64,000 bases of DNA, taken from the NCBI GenBank assembly GCA_027563935.2, contig CM050450.1:9531957-9595956 (forward strand), in the 5' to 3' direction. Positions 22,395 to 34,160 of the stretch are shown in pieces; the first letter of the stretch is position 1, and every line of letters starts with the position of its first letter. The notes below the pieces were generated by a model. It was not told the origin of the DNA. It worked only from the letters and a program-made list of their open reading frames with translations, and made no database searches. The position numbers and the translations under genes were made by a program. This DNA comes from Costus lasius (Eukaryota > Streptophyta > Magnoliopsida > Zingiberales > Costaceae).

Positions 22395-22522
22395 AGTGTG
22401 TTTTCTTGGATGGAAAATTGGAAGAAAAGAATGGAAAGTGTAGTGAATCTAAATACAAAATGCTACTAGGTTTAATGTACTTTCCATTCTTTCCTTCCAG
22501 TTTTTCGTCCAAAGAAACACAA
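22395..22522. mobile_element. About 130-bp MITE with long inverted repeats
   Basis: The left arm (GTGTTTTCTTGGATGG, AAAATTGGAAG, AAAAGAATGGAAAGT) and the right arm, read in reverse complement, match over about 42 bp with a few differences. It is absent from the duplicate at 15240-15591. Exact ends and target duplication are unclear. It has no coding capacity and could fold into a hairpin. Confidence 0.75.
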
Positions 22523-22694
22523 ACTTTACAGGCACAACAGCATGCAGTAACTCAGGAAGTCCACTAATGGCCTAATTTAATGCAATTTATAGGGTTGGTA
22601 GACTATGACTCTATTTGGGGTGGCTGCTGAACATGCTTCCTAGATACAATGCATGCACATTATTCCCTCTTTCTCCCATTTGTGATCAGACATT

Positions 22695-24482
22695 TGTTGA
22701 CACAGATTTATATAGAGTTTCATGTGTCGATTTACTTATGGAATCATACCTATTTCACGACTTTAAGCCTTGTAATTGCCTATATTTTAATACATTTATG
22801 GAATCTACACCTATTTCGGTATTTTTTACGTTTTCAGGTCAAATTGACCACATAGAGGGTAGATTCTGGAACTTTGGTAGTAGAGGAGCTCATCCTAACT
22901 CAAGAGGATCCTAACCAGGAGTTTTCGGATTCATTGAAGCCTTTGTTGGAAATCACGACCGGGTCCCGATTAGAATCATGCCCGTGATCGTCGCGATGCT
23001 TGAAGCTGAAATCGACAAATCACGACCGGATCACGACCAAATTCTCACCCGAGATCGCGGACCCGCCTGTTACGAAATCACTGTTTTCTCCCACGTTTCT
23101 TTGATCTGATCTGAGGGGAAGCTGAAGGGCACCTAGGACCTTTCTCCTCCATTGACGAAGGAGGCGTGGAGCAACTTTTAGGGGAGATTTCCCTCACGAA
23201 ATCATCATTTCATGAGGTATGGGCAGCTGTACCTTGCAGGAAATGGAGGCTGGCAGAAGACTTTCGACTGAAACTCTGAAGCTTTGCAGCAATATCTTTT
23301 TGCAGGGCATGGGGAAGAGAAGAAGGTTCAGAAGAGAAGAGGATATAAGGGCTTTTCTTGGTTTCATAAGAGAGGGGGCGCATAAGAAAGAACGGAAGGA
23401 GAAACTATGCGGGCGGAAAGAATCGAGGGGAGTTGTGCCCTTGCATCCAGCGAAGACATCTTGGTGCGTAAGCCTCTCGGGGACAAAATCTGTAAGGCAG
23501 ATCCTACATTTACATTCGATTTGCTGCAACATCTTGTATAAATCTTAGCAAAGTATTGTGTGATCTTGTACTTGTCTTGTAATTTCTGCACAAATCTGCT
23601 CATATGTATGTTGATAATGAACATTATGTGCGCTATTATCGTGAACATGTTAGGCTAAAACTCCTAAATCAGGATGTGGGATTAGCCCTCGATTACTCAC
23701 TAGTTGGACTGGTTTAACTTTATTCATCCAAAAGCCCTTACTCAACCTTATGAACACGCCTTGCCTGAATTACTCGAAAGAGTATGCTTGATCCTATAAT
23801 CGCCTAAGTAAGGTTGGTTAATCAGCGTCTCTAGGAGGAAGATCCTCGCATGCGGAACTGTACTTACTTACGGAGCGTCGGAACCATTGGGTTGAGGGTT
23901 TATCCTTTCCGTTGATACGCTATGCCTACGTAGCCCGAAAAGGAGTGTTTGAACCTTAGATCGCCTAAGTAAGGTTGGTTAATCAGCGTCTCTGGGAGGA
24001 AGATCCTTGCCTACGGAACTGTACTTACTTACGGAGGTTATAAGGAGCAAAGGCGCCTCGAGGAGAAGCTTTTCCGACCGAGCGTCAGAATCCTACGGAT
24101 TGGACCGATAATCTCGTCTGTAAGAGCGGATAAGATTATTGGAGGGAGCGGCCCGTACGACGGGTAGTAAAAATCCCTTGAATCAGGAAAGACTTTGGTG
24201 ATAAGGTTTAACTATTCCACTTTGAGGAATCGAAGCGGTAAAACCCACATCCTGATGCATTTTCTCATTAAGTTCCTTCTTGCACGAATTCCTGCAGTTC
24301 CACTCTTACACGCAATTAATTAGTTTAGCATTCAAAGCTTCCTAATCTCCAACATTGTCTAGCTAGTAAATTCGCGATCAATCAGTACTTGCCCATTAGT
24401 CCCTGTGGGATCGATATTTTATTACTTCGATAGACCTATGCACTTGCAGGGAAAACGCCTACTATACCCGTGGGCGCTATCA
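22695..24482 (+). repeat. 5' LTR of Athila-1 (1788 bp)
   Basis: Begins TGTTGACACAG and ends GGGCGCTATCA. It contains an internal duplication around CTAAGTAAGGTTGGTTAATC (about 23803 and 23965). Relative to the 3' LTR it lacks about 45 bp near 23877. Palindromic CACGACCGGGT and CCCGTGATCG words lie at 22950-23070. ORFs inside it are shadows. Confidence 0.95.
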
Positions 24483-24488
24483 AGTTTT

Positions 24489-24506
24489 TGGCGCCGTTGC
24501 CGGGGA
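24489..24506 (+). other. Primer binding site for tRNA-Asp
   Basis: TGGCGCCGTTGCCGGGGA starts 6 bp after the 5' LTR. It is the complement of the 3' end of plant tRNA-Asp (GUC), the usual primer of Athila elements. All 18 bases match as I remember that tRNA. Confidence 0.9.
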
Positions 24507-24639
24507 CTAATTTTGGCAATATTGACTAGATTAAGAAGTTATCAGACTAGACATTTTTAGTTTGTTAATATACTTTCTTTTACGTTACTTTACACTTTTC
24601 TTGCTTTAACGGAATATCTACTTGTTAGAACTTTAGTTT

Positions 24640-27600
24640 ATGCATAGAACTCCGCGACCGGAACCTACCATACCATTTGATTCGGAAATAGAGAGAACGT
24701 TCCGGCGTTGCAGAAATCTTCAGAAGTATCAACCAAAGAAGAATTCGCAAACATCAATCATGGACGGTAACAAATCACTCCGTGATTTCGCCGCACCAAA
24801 TGTTCAAGGACTGCATTCTAGTATTGCACGTCCACCAATAGAAGCAAACAACTTTGAGATAAAACCGTCACTTCTATCAATGTTACAGCAAAACCAATTC
24901 GGTGGATCTCCAACCGAAGATCCGAACATGCATTTATCTGTTTTCCTTGAATACTGTGACACTCTTAAAATGAATGGTGTAACCACTGACGCTCTGCGGT
25001 TGTGACTTTTTCCTTTTTCACTTAGAGACAGGGTGAGAGCTTGGTTGCATTCATTACCATCTGGATCCATTACCACATGGGAACAACTTTCACATGCCTT
25101 CCTTGCAAAGTATTTTTCTCCGAGCAAAACCGCGCAGCTTAGAAACCAGATTACCAATTTCTCCCAAAGAGAAGGCGAATCATTATATGAGGCGTGGGAT
25201 CGCTTCAAGGAATTGCAGCGAATGTGTCCTCACCACGGCCTCGAGAAATGGGTACTGGTACATACATTTTATAATGGCTTGCTTTATAACACTCGACTTA
25301 CTGTTGATGCAGCCGCTAGAGGAGCCCTAATGAACAAAGCTGTTGACGAAACTTACAATTTGATTGATGAAATGGCACTCAACCACTACCAATGGTCGGG
25401 CGAGAGAGGTACTTCGTCCTGACAGACTAGTAAATATGAACTTGACGCTCTTAGTTCTCTTGCTGCAAAGGTAGATTCATTGTCGCATAAACTTGATTCC
25501 ATGAACATGCATCATAATGTTTCTAATTTTGCTATGTGCGAAATTTGTGGAGTGGAAGGTCATTTTTCTGACTCATGTCAATTAGGAAATATGGTATCAC
25601 AAGATCCCCCACCCGCCTTGGTAAACGCTGTAGGGAACTTTAACCAAAGGGTCCAAAACAACCCTTATTCCAACACCTACAACCCTGGGTGGAAAAATCA
25701 TCCCAACTTTTCCTATAAAAACAACAATGCAGTTCAACCATCAAACTTTAGGCAATCCCTTGGATTCCATTCATCCAACACCGGGTTCCAACCTAAACAG
25801 TTTGACCAGCCACCACAACCAAGCACTAACACAAATCCACAGGAACAAACCTTAGAAATGCGTTTTGACAACTTCATGTTAGCGCATACAAAAGCAATGG
25901 ACTGCATGATAGAGGCAATCAAAAACTTGACCACAAATCAGAAGATAATGGAAAACCAAATAGCCTAACAAGCCAGTACATCCAGTAGACCGCCCGGCAG
26001 ATTGCCTGGACAACCTGAAACGAATCCCAAGGAACACTGCAATGTTATTACAACGTGTAGTGGCAAGCAACTTGAGGAACCAGAAATGCCCAAAGATAAC
26101 CATTGTGAGGATGAAATCAACACCCCTGAGCCTGAAGAACCAAATGAACCGGTTAGAAGTGAACCACAATTTAAAGAGACTGAACCTGTTTATGTCCCAC
26201 CACCACCATACAAACCACCTATTCCGTTTCCTCAGAGGTTGGCAAAGGCAAAACTCGATCAACAATTCGGTAAATTTTTGGAAGTTTTGAAGAAATTATA
26301 CATTAATATACCATTTACCGATGCTTTGTCACAAATGTCATCATATGCTAAGTTTTTGAAGGAAATTTTGTCCAACAAAAGAAAGATTGAAGAACACGGC
26401 ACAGTGGCGTTGACTGAAGAATTCAGCGCAATCATCCAAAACAAGTTACTGCCGAAGTTGAAAGATCCAGGCAGCTTTACCATTCAATGCCTGATCGGAA
26501 ATACATCTTTTGACCGTGCTTTATGCGATCTTGGAAGTCTGATGCCACTTTCCCTTTGCAAGAAACTGGACATCGGAGACTTGAAGCCGACGAATATCTC
26601 TTTGCAATTGGCCGACCGCTCTGTACGACATTCGGTAGGAATTCTTGAGGACGTACCGATAAAGGTCGGTAAATTTTTTGTTCCAGCCGATTTCGTTGTA
26701 CTGGAAATGGAGGAAGACTCCAAACTTCCTATTATACTGGGCAGACCATTTTTGGCCACTGCCGGTGCTATTATCGATGTCAAAAATGGGAAGTTGGCGC
26801 TCCACGTAGGTGAAGACACTGTTGAATTTGATATTACTGAAAGCTTAAAGAAACATCTCTTTGCAGATTCTTGCTATAGTATCGGAGTCGTCGACGATGA
26901 ACTTGATCCATCTTACATCCCTCGGACGAACGTCGACCCTCTCGAGGTTTGCTTGATGGGCGACTATGACGAAGAGTAGGAGGAAGAAGTTCATGCTTAG
27001 ATTGACATTCTCGACTCAAGCACAGAGGTGGAACCAGATGAAGAAGAACTTGAGGAATCATCTGTATTGGAATCTGAGCTTTGTAAACACCCTGACCTAG
27101 AGCTCAAATCCTTACCGAGCAACCTCAGGTACGAATTTTTAGGTGAGAATTATACTTATCCTGTTACTATAGCTGCTCACCTTAATTCGGAACAAACAAG
27201 CCTTTTGCTCGATAAACTTCGAAAACATAAAAAGGTAATTGGCTACACCCTGGAAGACAGAAAAAACATTAACCCTTCTTTGTGCATGCATAGGATTCAT
27301 CTAGAGGAAGACAACAAACCGTTTATCGAATACTAGAGACGTTTGAACCTAAACCTGAAAGAGGTAGTCAAGAAGGAAATTCTGAAATTATTAGATGCTG
27401 GAGTCATTTACCCAATTTCGGACAGCCAATGGGTAAGTCCGGTACATGTGGTACCGAAGAAAGGAGGAGTAACAGTAGTGAGGAATGAAGATGATGAGTT
27501 GATACCAACAAGAACCGTTACCGGGTGGCGTATGTGTATCGATTATCGAAAACTGAACAAAGCCACCCGCAAGGACCATTTTCCTCTTCCCTTTATTGAT

Positions 27601-30006
27601 CAAATGCTTGAAAGATTAGCCACTAACTCTTATTTTTGTTTCTTAGATGGCTACTCTGGATTTTTTCAAATACCGATACATCCCGACGACCAGGAGAAAA
27701 CTACATTCACATGTCCCTTCGGCACCTTCGCTTACCGGCGTATGCCCTTTGGTTTATGTAATGCGCCAGCTACGTTCCAGCATTGCATGATGGCGATCTT
27801 CTCTGACCTTATTGAGGACATCATGGACGTCTTTATGGACGACTTTTCGGTATATGGGTCTAGTTTCGATTCTTGTTTATCTAATCTAACCCGTGTATTG
27901 CAGCGTTGTGAAGAAAAGAACTTGGTACTTAACTGGGAAAAATGCCCCTTCATGGTAAAAGAAGGGATTGTTCTTGGTCATCTGATATCAGAACGAGGTA
28001 TCGAAGTAGATAAGACGAAAATCGATGTGATAGAGAGAATGCCGCCACCGAACTCTGTTAAAGGAATAAGAAGTTTCCTAGACCATGCAGGCTTTTATAG
28101 ACGCTTCATTGAAAATTTTTCCAAAATTGCTAGACCTTTAACGTCTTTGCTCGCTAAAGATGTTCCATTTGTCTTTGATCAGAATTGCATCGGTGCGTTT
28201 CAACATTTGAAGAGAGCGTTGATTTCTGCTCTAATAATACAACCTCCGGATTGGTCGCTACCCTTCGAAGTTATGTGCGATGCAAGCGACTATGCGGTAG
28301 GAGCTGTACTAGGACAGCGAAAAGACAACCGAACTCACGCTATTTATTATGCTAGCCGAACACTGGATGGAGCACAGAGCAATTATGCCACAACTGAAAA
28401 AGAACTCTTAGCTATGATTTTTGCGTTCGACAAATTCCGATCATATATAATTGACTCTCGTGTTATTGTCTATACAGATCACGCAGCGATCCGATACCTC
28501 ATGACGAAGAAGGACGCTAAACCACGATTGATTAGGTGGATATTGTTGTTAAAAGAATTTGAGGTTGAGATCAAGGACAAGAAGGGAGCTGACAATTTAG
28601 TAGCTGATCATCTCTCCCGTCTAACGTCCATTCCTGAGAACAATTCCGGAGAACAAATCAATGATGCGTTTCCAGATGAAAAATTATTAGTCATCACCTC
28701 AACAAAAATACCGTGGTATGCCGATTTGGTAAATTTCTTAGCAGCCGGTATCATACCCCCCGGTCTATCGTACCAACAACGAAGGAAATTCAGATCAAAT
28801 GCGAAGTACTATTATTGGGACGAACCACTTTTATTCAAACGCTGCGCCGACTGCATCATTCGAAGATGTCTGCCAGAGGAGGAGATTTCGGATGTTCTAT
28901 TCCAATGTCATTCTTCCTCCTATGGAGGTCATTGTAGTGGTAAGAAGACAGCCTATAAAATCCTCCAGAGTGGTTTCTTTTGGCTGACCTTATTTAAAGA
29001 CGCAAGAGATTATGTTCGATCATGTGATCGCTGCCAAAGGACAGGTGGAATATCAAGAAGAAATGAGATGCCCCTCAACATCATCCTGGAAATCAAAAAT
29101 TTTGACGTGTGGGGAATTGACTTTATGGGTCCGTTCCCACCCTCTTGTGGTAACAAGTTTATTTTGGTTGGGGTTGATTATGTCTCCAAGTGGGTAGAAG
29201 CTTTAGCTGCCCCGACAAACGATTTCAAGGCAGTTACCAAATTTTTCAAGAAATTAATTCTCCCACGATTTGGAACACCTCGTGTAGTGATTAGCGACGG
29301 TGGATCTCACTTCATCGAGCGAAAGTTTGAATCGCTTCTCAAGAAATATGGGGTAGTGCACAAGGTAGCTACCGCTTACCACCCTCAGACCAGTGGCCAG
29401 GTGGAAGTGTCAAATCGGGAAATAAAGCACATACTTGAGAAGAAAGTCTCACGCACTCGCACTAATTGGTCACTTAAACTCGACGACACATTGTGGGCAT
29501 ACCGTACAGCGTTTAAAACTCCAATAGGGATGTCCTCATTTCAGTTGATATATGGTAAGTCATGCCACCTGCCAGTTGAAATCGAGCACAAGGCATATTG
29601 GGCAATACGGCGACTAAACATTGATGAGAATCAATCTGGAAAGGCCAGAAAGCTCCAACTCAATGAGCTCGATGAGTTTAGGCAAGAAGCCTACGAGAAC
29701 GCCACAATTTATAAAGAACGCACTAAGAGGTGGCACGATCAAAGAATCATAAGAAGGGAATTCCACGAAGGCGAGCTAGTACTCTTATTCAACTCCAGAA
29801 TCAAACTCTTCCCTGGTAAGCTCCGAACGAAATGGACAGGGCCGTATGAAGTGCGAAACGTCTATCCTCACGGTGCGGTGGACATTTTCAGAGAATCAAC
29901 CGGTACCTTCAAGGTCAATGCGCAAAGACTTAAGCGCTACATTCCCCATGAACCACTACCAGAGAGGAGCACATTGATCCTCACGGACCCCTCTTCACCG
30001 GAATGA
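24640..30006 (+). pseudogene. Athila-1 gag-pol, one frame with six in-frame stops
   Basis: One reading frame of about 1789 codons. Gag includes the capsid-like region and a zinc knuckle CEICGVEGHFSDSC at about residue 300. The protease site (CDLG at about 629) lacks three residues that Athila-2 has (ASV), so the DLGAS catalytic motif is damaged. RT shows [11 protein letters not shown] and FMDD (about 1066). RNase H shows MCDAS, KELLA and YTDHA. Integrase shows the HHCC finger ([13 protein letters not shown]) and the DDE core, with D in WGIDFMG, D1553 in SDGG and E1589, 35 residues apart between the last two. In-frame stops: 25003 TGA, 25420 TGA, 25966 TAA, 26977 TAG, 26998 TAG and 27334 TAG. 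Athila-2 has CGA, CGA, CAA, CAA, TAT and CAG at those places. There is no frameshift. The RT-RNaseH-IN part from 27343 to 30006 is uninterrupted for 887 residues. Confidence 0.95.
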
Positions 30007-31485
30007 CACTGAAAATGGTCAGGCTGATAGACCGTTAAATCAGTGCTTCTTGGGAGGCAACCCAAGCACTTGACTTTACTTGAATTTATTTTCAGCATTT
30101 TTTCTTTCCTAGATTTCATAATTTTTGTGGAAGTTTAATTTAGCTTGCGTGCATTTAGAAGTTCTCATGATGATTGGCCTAGGATCTCTAGCGGTCATAT
30201 ATTTCTGACACAAATCGAGTTAACGCTAGAGCTTGTTAATTGACTTTAGCACATCACAGTTTCCTCTACTATGAATTTGAATTTCATTATCTGGTTGCGT
30301 CCATTCTATTCAAATGCATGATTTCAATATCTAACCCTGACGATAATCTTGCAGGTAGCGCATCTACACAGTATCAACACCAAATACCGGCGTAAGATAT
30401 TAACATTCAAGTCGTAGATATTCACAGAGAATGACGCAAGCCACATCTACAAAAACCGAGCTTAAAACCTATTTACTTGAAGCAATGAGCATTCACGAAC
30501 TAACTCTATTTATTCTCAGCATTGGCAAATGTTCTCCGTAGGAGTTGGAAGTGATATTTGGGCTTTGTTGTGCCCTTTCACTATTTACATTATCTATTTC
30601 CTTGGTTTTTATATGTTCTTGCTTATTTTGCTATGGTTATTGATGCTTCTGCTTGACTTTGAATGACACAGGTATATCCCAAACTGATCCTAAGGAGATA
30701 AGCGTTTTCTGTCATTTTTACAAAAATCACGGGTGGGTCATGACGAAAATCTTGACCGTGATTATCACTCAACCAACATCAGAATTTTGCCGAGAGAATT
30801 ACGGCAGGGAGGTGACTAAAACCACAGCCGTAATTAGCAGCACAGAATTATGCGAGAAAATCATGACCGGGGTATGCTGAAAATCGTGACCGAGATTTTT
30901 CATAGACAAAACAAAGACTTATTCGCCGAGAAGATCACGGCAAGGCCGTGACTATGGTCACGGCCGTAAAATTTGCGTGCAACCTTACAGAAGCAATCAC
31001 GGGCGAGTCATGACGAAAATCATGGGCAGAATTTTCAGAAGACGGAATTTGCACAAATTTTTACGAGAGTTTCACGGCTGCCCCATGAGTGGAGCCACTG
31101 CCTCGCCAACTTATATTGAAAATATGGGAAGAAATCACGACTGGATCCTGATGGAAATCTCGGGCATGATCACCAAACTTCAGCAGCTTAGCGGATCCGC
31201 CTGGCCAGCCCGACCCGTTAAGCCACTCACTTAAGCAGCTCGCCCGAGTTTCCAAGTTAGGGTTCCAATCTTTCCACTTCCGTACTCTGTGCGACCCGAC
31301 TGCTCGACCCCACCTGACGCCACCGCTCATCCCGCCGCCGGCCATTGACCGACCGGCGACTCTTCCGATGACACACCAGCTTTCGGGGAACTCTCACTCC
31401 AAGTTTCCAATCTCTTCTCGCCGCACACTCTGCTTTTCGTTCAAGTTTTGTTCTTCAACATCGTCACCCAGCCACTCGAGCGATC
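30007..31485 (+). other. Athila-1 spacer between pol and ORF2 with inverted repeats
   Basis: No coding frame. It begins with the conserved CTTGGGAGGCAACCCAAGC palindrome (about 30048), found after pol in all the Athila-type elements here. 30720-31190 is a series of imperfect inverted repeats built from ATCACGG and CCGTGAT words. The best is a 9-bp stem GGCCGTGAC / GTCACGGCC at 30944-30965. Another pairs ATTACGGC with GCCGTAAT at about 30800-30833. The leader of ORF2 follows. Confidence 0.7.
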
Positions 31486-32754
31486 ATGCCGCCAAGAAGG
31501 AAGAACACCAGAAAGCGACCCGCTGGAACAACGAGCCCTCGGCCGGAGGCACCTCAACAGCAACAAGCTCCACCGCCAGAAATCTAGATGAGGGACAGCC
31601 ACCAAGCAGCGCGATACCAGGTTCTTTCCAATCGTCGCATAGTTAACACACGGTATATTGATCCGACTTCACTCGCCACACTAGGAATCTTCAATGATCT
31701 ATTATGGATGTTTAGGCAGTTCGGCTGGGGAAGGTTTCTTCAATACGCACAACCCACCTACATCCCCTTTACTCTCGAGTTTCTCAGCTCGATTGAAGTT
31801 AAGGTATCGGCATTAGAGACTGACCCAGGCTTAATCACCTTCAGACTTTCCAACAGCGAGTATCGCTTAACTGTGGCCGATTTAAACAACATCTTCGGAT
31901 TTCCAGCTTATGCGTCCAGGCTAGGTCCTCCAAACTTCAACGAGGACATCTTCTGGCATTGTATTTCTTCCTTGTCTGCTTACTCTCCTAGGAATGCACG
32001 GGCCTCTACAATGTCAAACCCCTGCATAAGGTATGCACACCGCCTCCTAGCCCACTCCATCTTCGCCAGAGAGGAAGACGGAATAGTGTGCCAACCTGAA
32101 CTACTCTGCTTATGGGGACTTCTACACCAGTTCTAGATCAATGCCGGCTATCACTTAGCTCGGCAGTTCCTTCACGCCGCTCACGCAGCCAAGGGAGTTA
32201 TATGTATCGGTGGGATGATCACTACCATAGCTTTGTCACTTGGGCATAATCCTTACGGACAGCCGGAGGCAATAGGAAGCAGACGACTGGACTTAGAACA
32301 TCTGCTCTCAATGAAAATGGTGGTCAGGAGGGGAGACGTTTACCACCTTACCTTCGCAGATACTACCACCACTATGCCTCTGCCGAACTCCGCCCGAACT
32401 GATATTCATAACAGCGCCAACTGGCGCCTCCATCCTGAACTAGCAGCGCAAGACCAGACCACTCCTCTTGACGTTGATCCCAATTCCTCTATCGGTGGAC
32501 AGCCTCGGACTGCCGCGCGGCCTTCTACGGAAGACTTGCTCCACTTGCTTCGCCAAGATCAGATCCACCAAGGGAAGCAGCTGGCGGCGCTAATAGATAC
32601 AGTGAGCTGTATCGAAGTTTTCCTCCACAGTAACATGGCTCCACCACCACCGCGAGACGAGGATGAGGATGCCGACGACACCATCCATGTCTCCGATTCC
32701 TCCGAGCCAGCCGACGACGATGATGATGACGACCCGGCTGAGTGCAGTGAGTAG
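31486..32754 (+). pseudogene. Athila-1 ORF2 (Athila ORF-1/plant transposon protein family), two in-frame stops
   Basis: Starts MPPRRKNT and runs about 423 codons in one frame. In-frame TAG codons lie at 31585-31587 and 32134-32136, where Athila-2 has CAG. It is the protein found downstream of pol in Athila elements, in the position sometimes called env-like, but I see no signal peptide or convincing membrane segment. Recognisable blocks are RYQVLSNRRIVNTRYID, YIPFTLEFLSSIEVK, ITFRLSNSEYRLTVADLN, RYAHRLLAHSIFAR and LSLGHNPYGQPE. The N-terminus is basic and proline-rich, and the C-terminus very acidic (DEDEDADDTIHVSDSS, then a run of D). Function is unknown. This copy is broken; Athila-2 has the intact form. 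Confidence 0.85.
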
Positions 32755-33609
32755 GGCTGCACTCTAGTAAGTTCTCCCTCACCCCTTTTGATATATACCT
32801 ATATTATATGCATCTAGATGATGCAACTTTTGCTGGGTGAGGGCACTTACATGTTTTGATGGGTCATCGAGACTTCTACTCCCTTGTGATAGGATGTCAT
32901 ACGGATATTCTAACTTTAAGTTGTTGCATGTGCTGGTAAACTGTTACTGTTTGATGTGATACCATTGGCATGTTGCTGCCCCAAACTTGCCAGAACTTTA
33001 AACTTCTATGCTACCAAACTGATGCTGAACATGACAAACAACATTTGGGTAGTGTATTCCACTTTCATGCTATCTTTATGACAAAATGCTTTGGCAATGC
33101 TTTAACCTTGAATGTACATCATTATTACTGCAGTGCTATCATGTCCATATTCCTCTGCTATGACTCTATCATGATTTTATTGATAAACTTGAACCCTGTT
33201 GACAATTGTTTCCCAAAACACGACAAAAGCTTAAGTCGTAGATCCCAGCTGCAATTCCGTATTTTTCATTGATTAATATTTTTCTCATATTTGATTAATT
33301 CTTGTTCAAATTGCTTGAATTATGATTGATTCATATTCCCACATTACCTTAAGGACACTTTTCATGCCAAGCAACTAATCTAATCACTTGATCCCTTATA
33401 CACTGAACACTGAAGGATAGAACTTTGATAAAGCTTTGAGTCTAGGAAATATCTGTGTCTCAACATGAGTACTATTTGTTTGGGTAATTATAGACCGAAC
33501 CACCTTGACACATACTTATCACTCTTGATAACTCTTGGTATTGGTTTTCGGTTCAAGCTCCCCTAACTTGGCACCGTATGAGAAGTACAAGAAAGAAAGA
33601 AAGAAAAGA
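32755..33609 (+). other. Athila-1 non-coding DNA after ORF2
   Basis: AT-rich sequence with many short ORFs and no protein resemblance. It contains CGACAAAAGCTTAAGTCGTAG at about 33221, an echo of the TTTAAGTCGTAGATATTC just before the 3' LTR. The corresponding part of Athila-2 is 41100-41759. Confidence 0.55.
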
Positions 33610-33850
33610 GCAGTGGTACCTAAGTCTTGACTTGGCACTACCATTCAAAAAAAAAAAAAAACAAGACCCAACAAAAGAGAGGAAAGAAAGAAAAGAGCAG
33701 TGGTACCTAAGTCTTGACTTGACACTGCCATTCAAAGAAAAAAAACAAGACTCAACAAAAGAAAGAAAGAAGGCAGTGGTACCGAAGCTACGGCTTGGCA
33801 CTGCAGAGAGAAAGAAAGAGAAAAAGAATGGTGGTACCGAAGTTATGAGC
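33610..33850 (+). repeat. Athila-1 hairpin repeats (GTGGTACC...AAG / CTT...GGCACTGC)
   Basis: Three full units at 33610-33642, 33698-33729 and 33773-33804, and a half unit at about 33831. Each reads GCAGTGGTACC, then T or G, AAG, a short centre, CTTGGCACTGC or a close variant. The arms are complementary apart from a small bulge. Inner pairs are AAGTC/GACTT in the first two and AAGC/GCTT in the third. Purine-rich GAAAGAAAG linkers separate the units. Confidence 0.8.
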
Positions 33851-34127
33851 AAAACCTTTTACTACTACCTTAGATGTTTATCTTGGGAATGAAATAGTAA
33901 GTTAATGTTTCATGTGGTAAGGAACTATCGTTGCCCGGATTTTGGTATAACTGTTGATCATTGATATGACCTAGAAGCTTTGCTTTTCATTTTGACAACC
34001 TTAAAGTCTGCAGTGATTTGTGTATCTTGTGACTAGAACTGATTGTTAAATATTATTAGATTATCGGGGAGTATGATTTCAAGTGATATAAACAAACCTC
34101 ATGGATTTCAATTCTTTCTTTTTGCTT

Positions 34128-34160
34128 GAGGACAAGCAAAGGTTTAAGTCGTAGATATTC
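34128..34160 (+). other. Polypurine tract region of Athila-1
   Basis: GAGGACAAGCAAAGG at 34128-34142 is purine-rich and lies just before the 3' LTR, separated by TTTAAGTCGTAGATATTC. The same block on the other strand precedes the 3' LTR of Athila-2, which supports its role as plus-strand primer. Confidence 0.65.

Noticed and set aside
22600..22694. Left flank of Athila-1 as exon 1 of the second LURP-one gene
   Set aside because: Removing Athila-1 and one ACATT leaves an open frame, but its translation shows no LURP-one motif.
22615..22914. ORF of 99 codons at the left edge of Athila-1, and its twin at 34126-34380
   Set aside because: They lie in the LTR and run across its boundary. The reading frame has no family resemblance.
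24489..24506. tRNA-Asp gene
   Set aside because: Only the 18 bases complementary to the tRNA 3' end are present. It is a primer site.
31486..32754. Calling ORF2 an envelope protein
   Set aside because: It is in the env-like position, but no signal peptide, transmembrane segment or fusion-type region is visible. The family is better described as Athila ORF-1/plant transposon protein.
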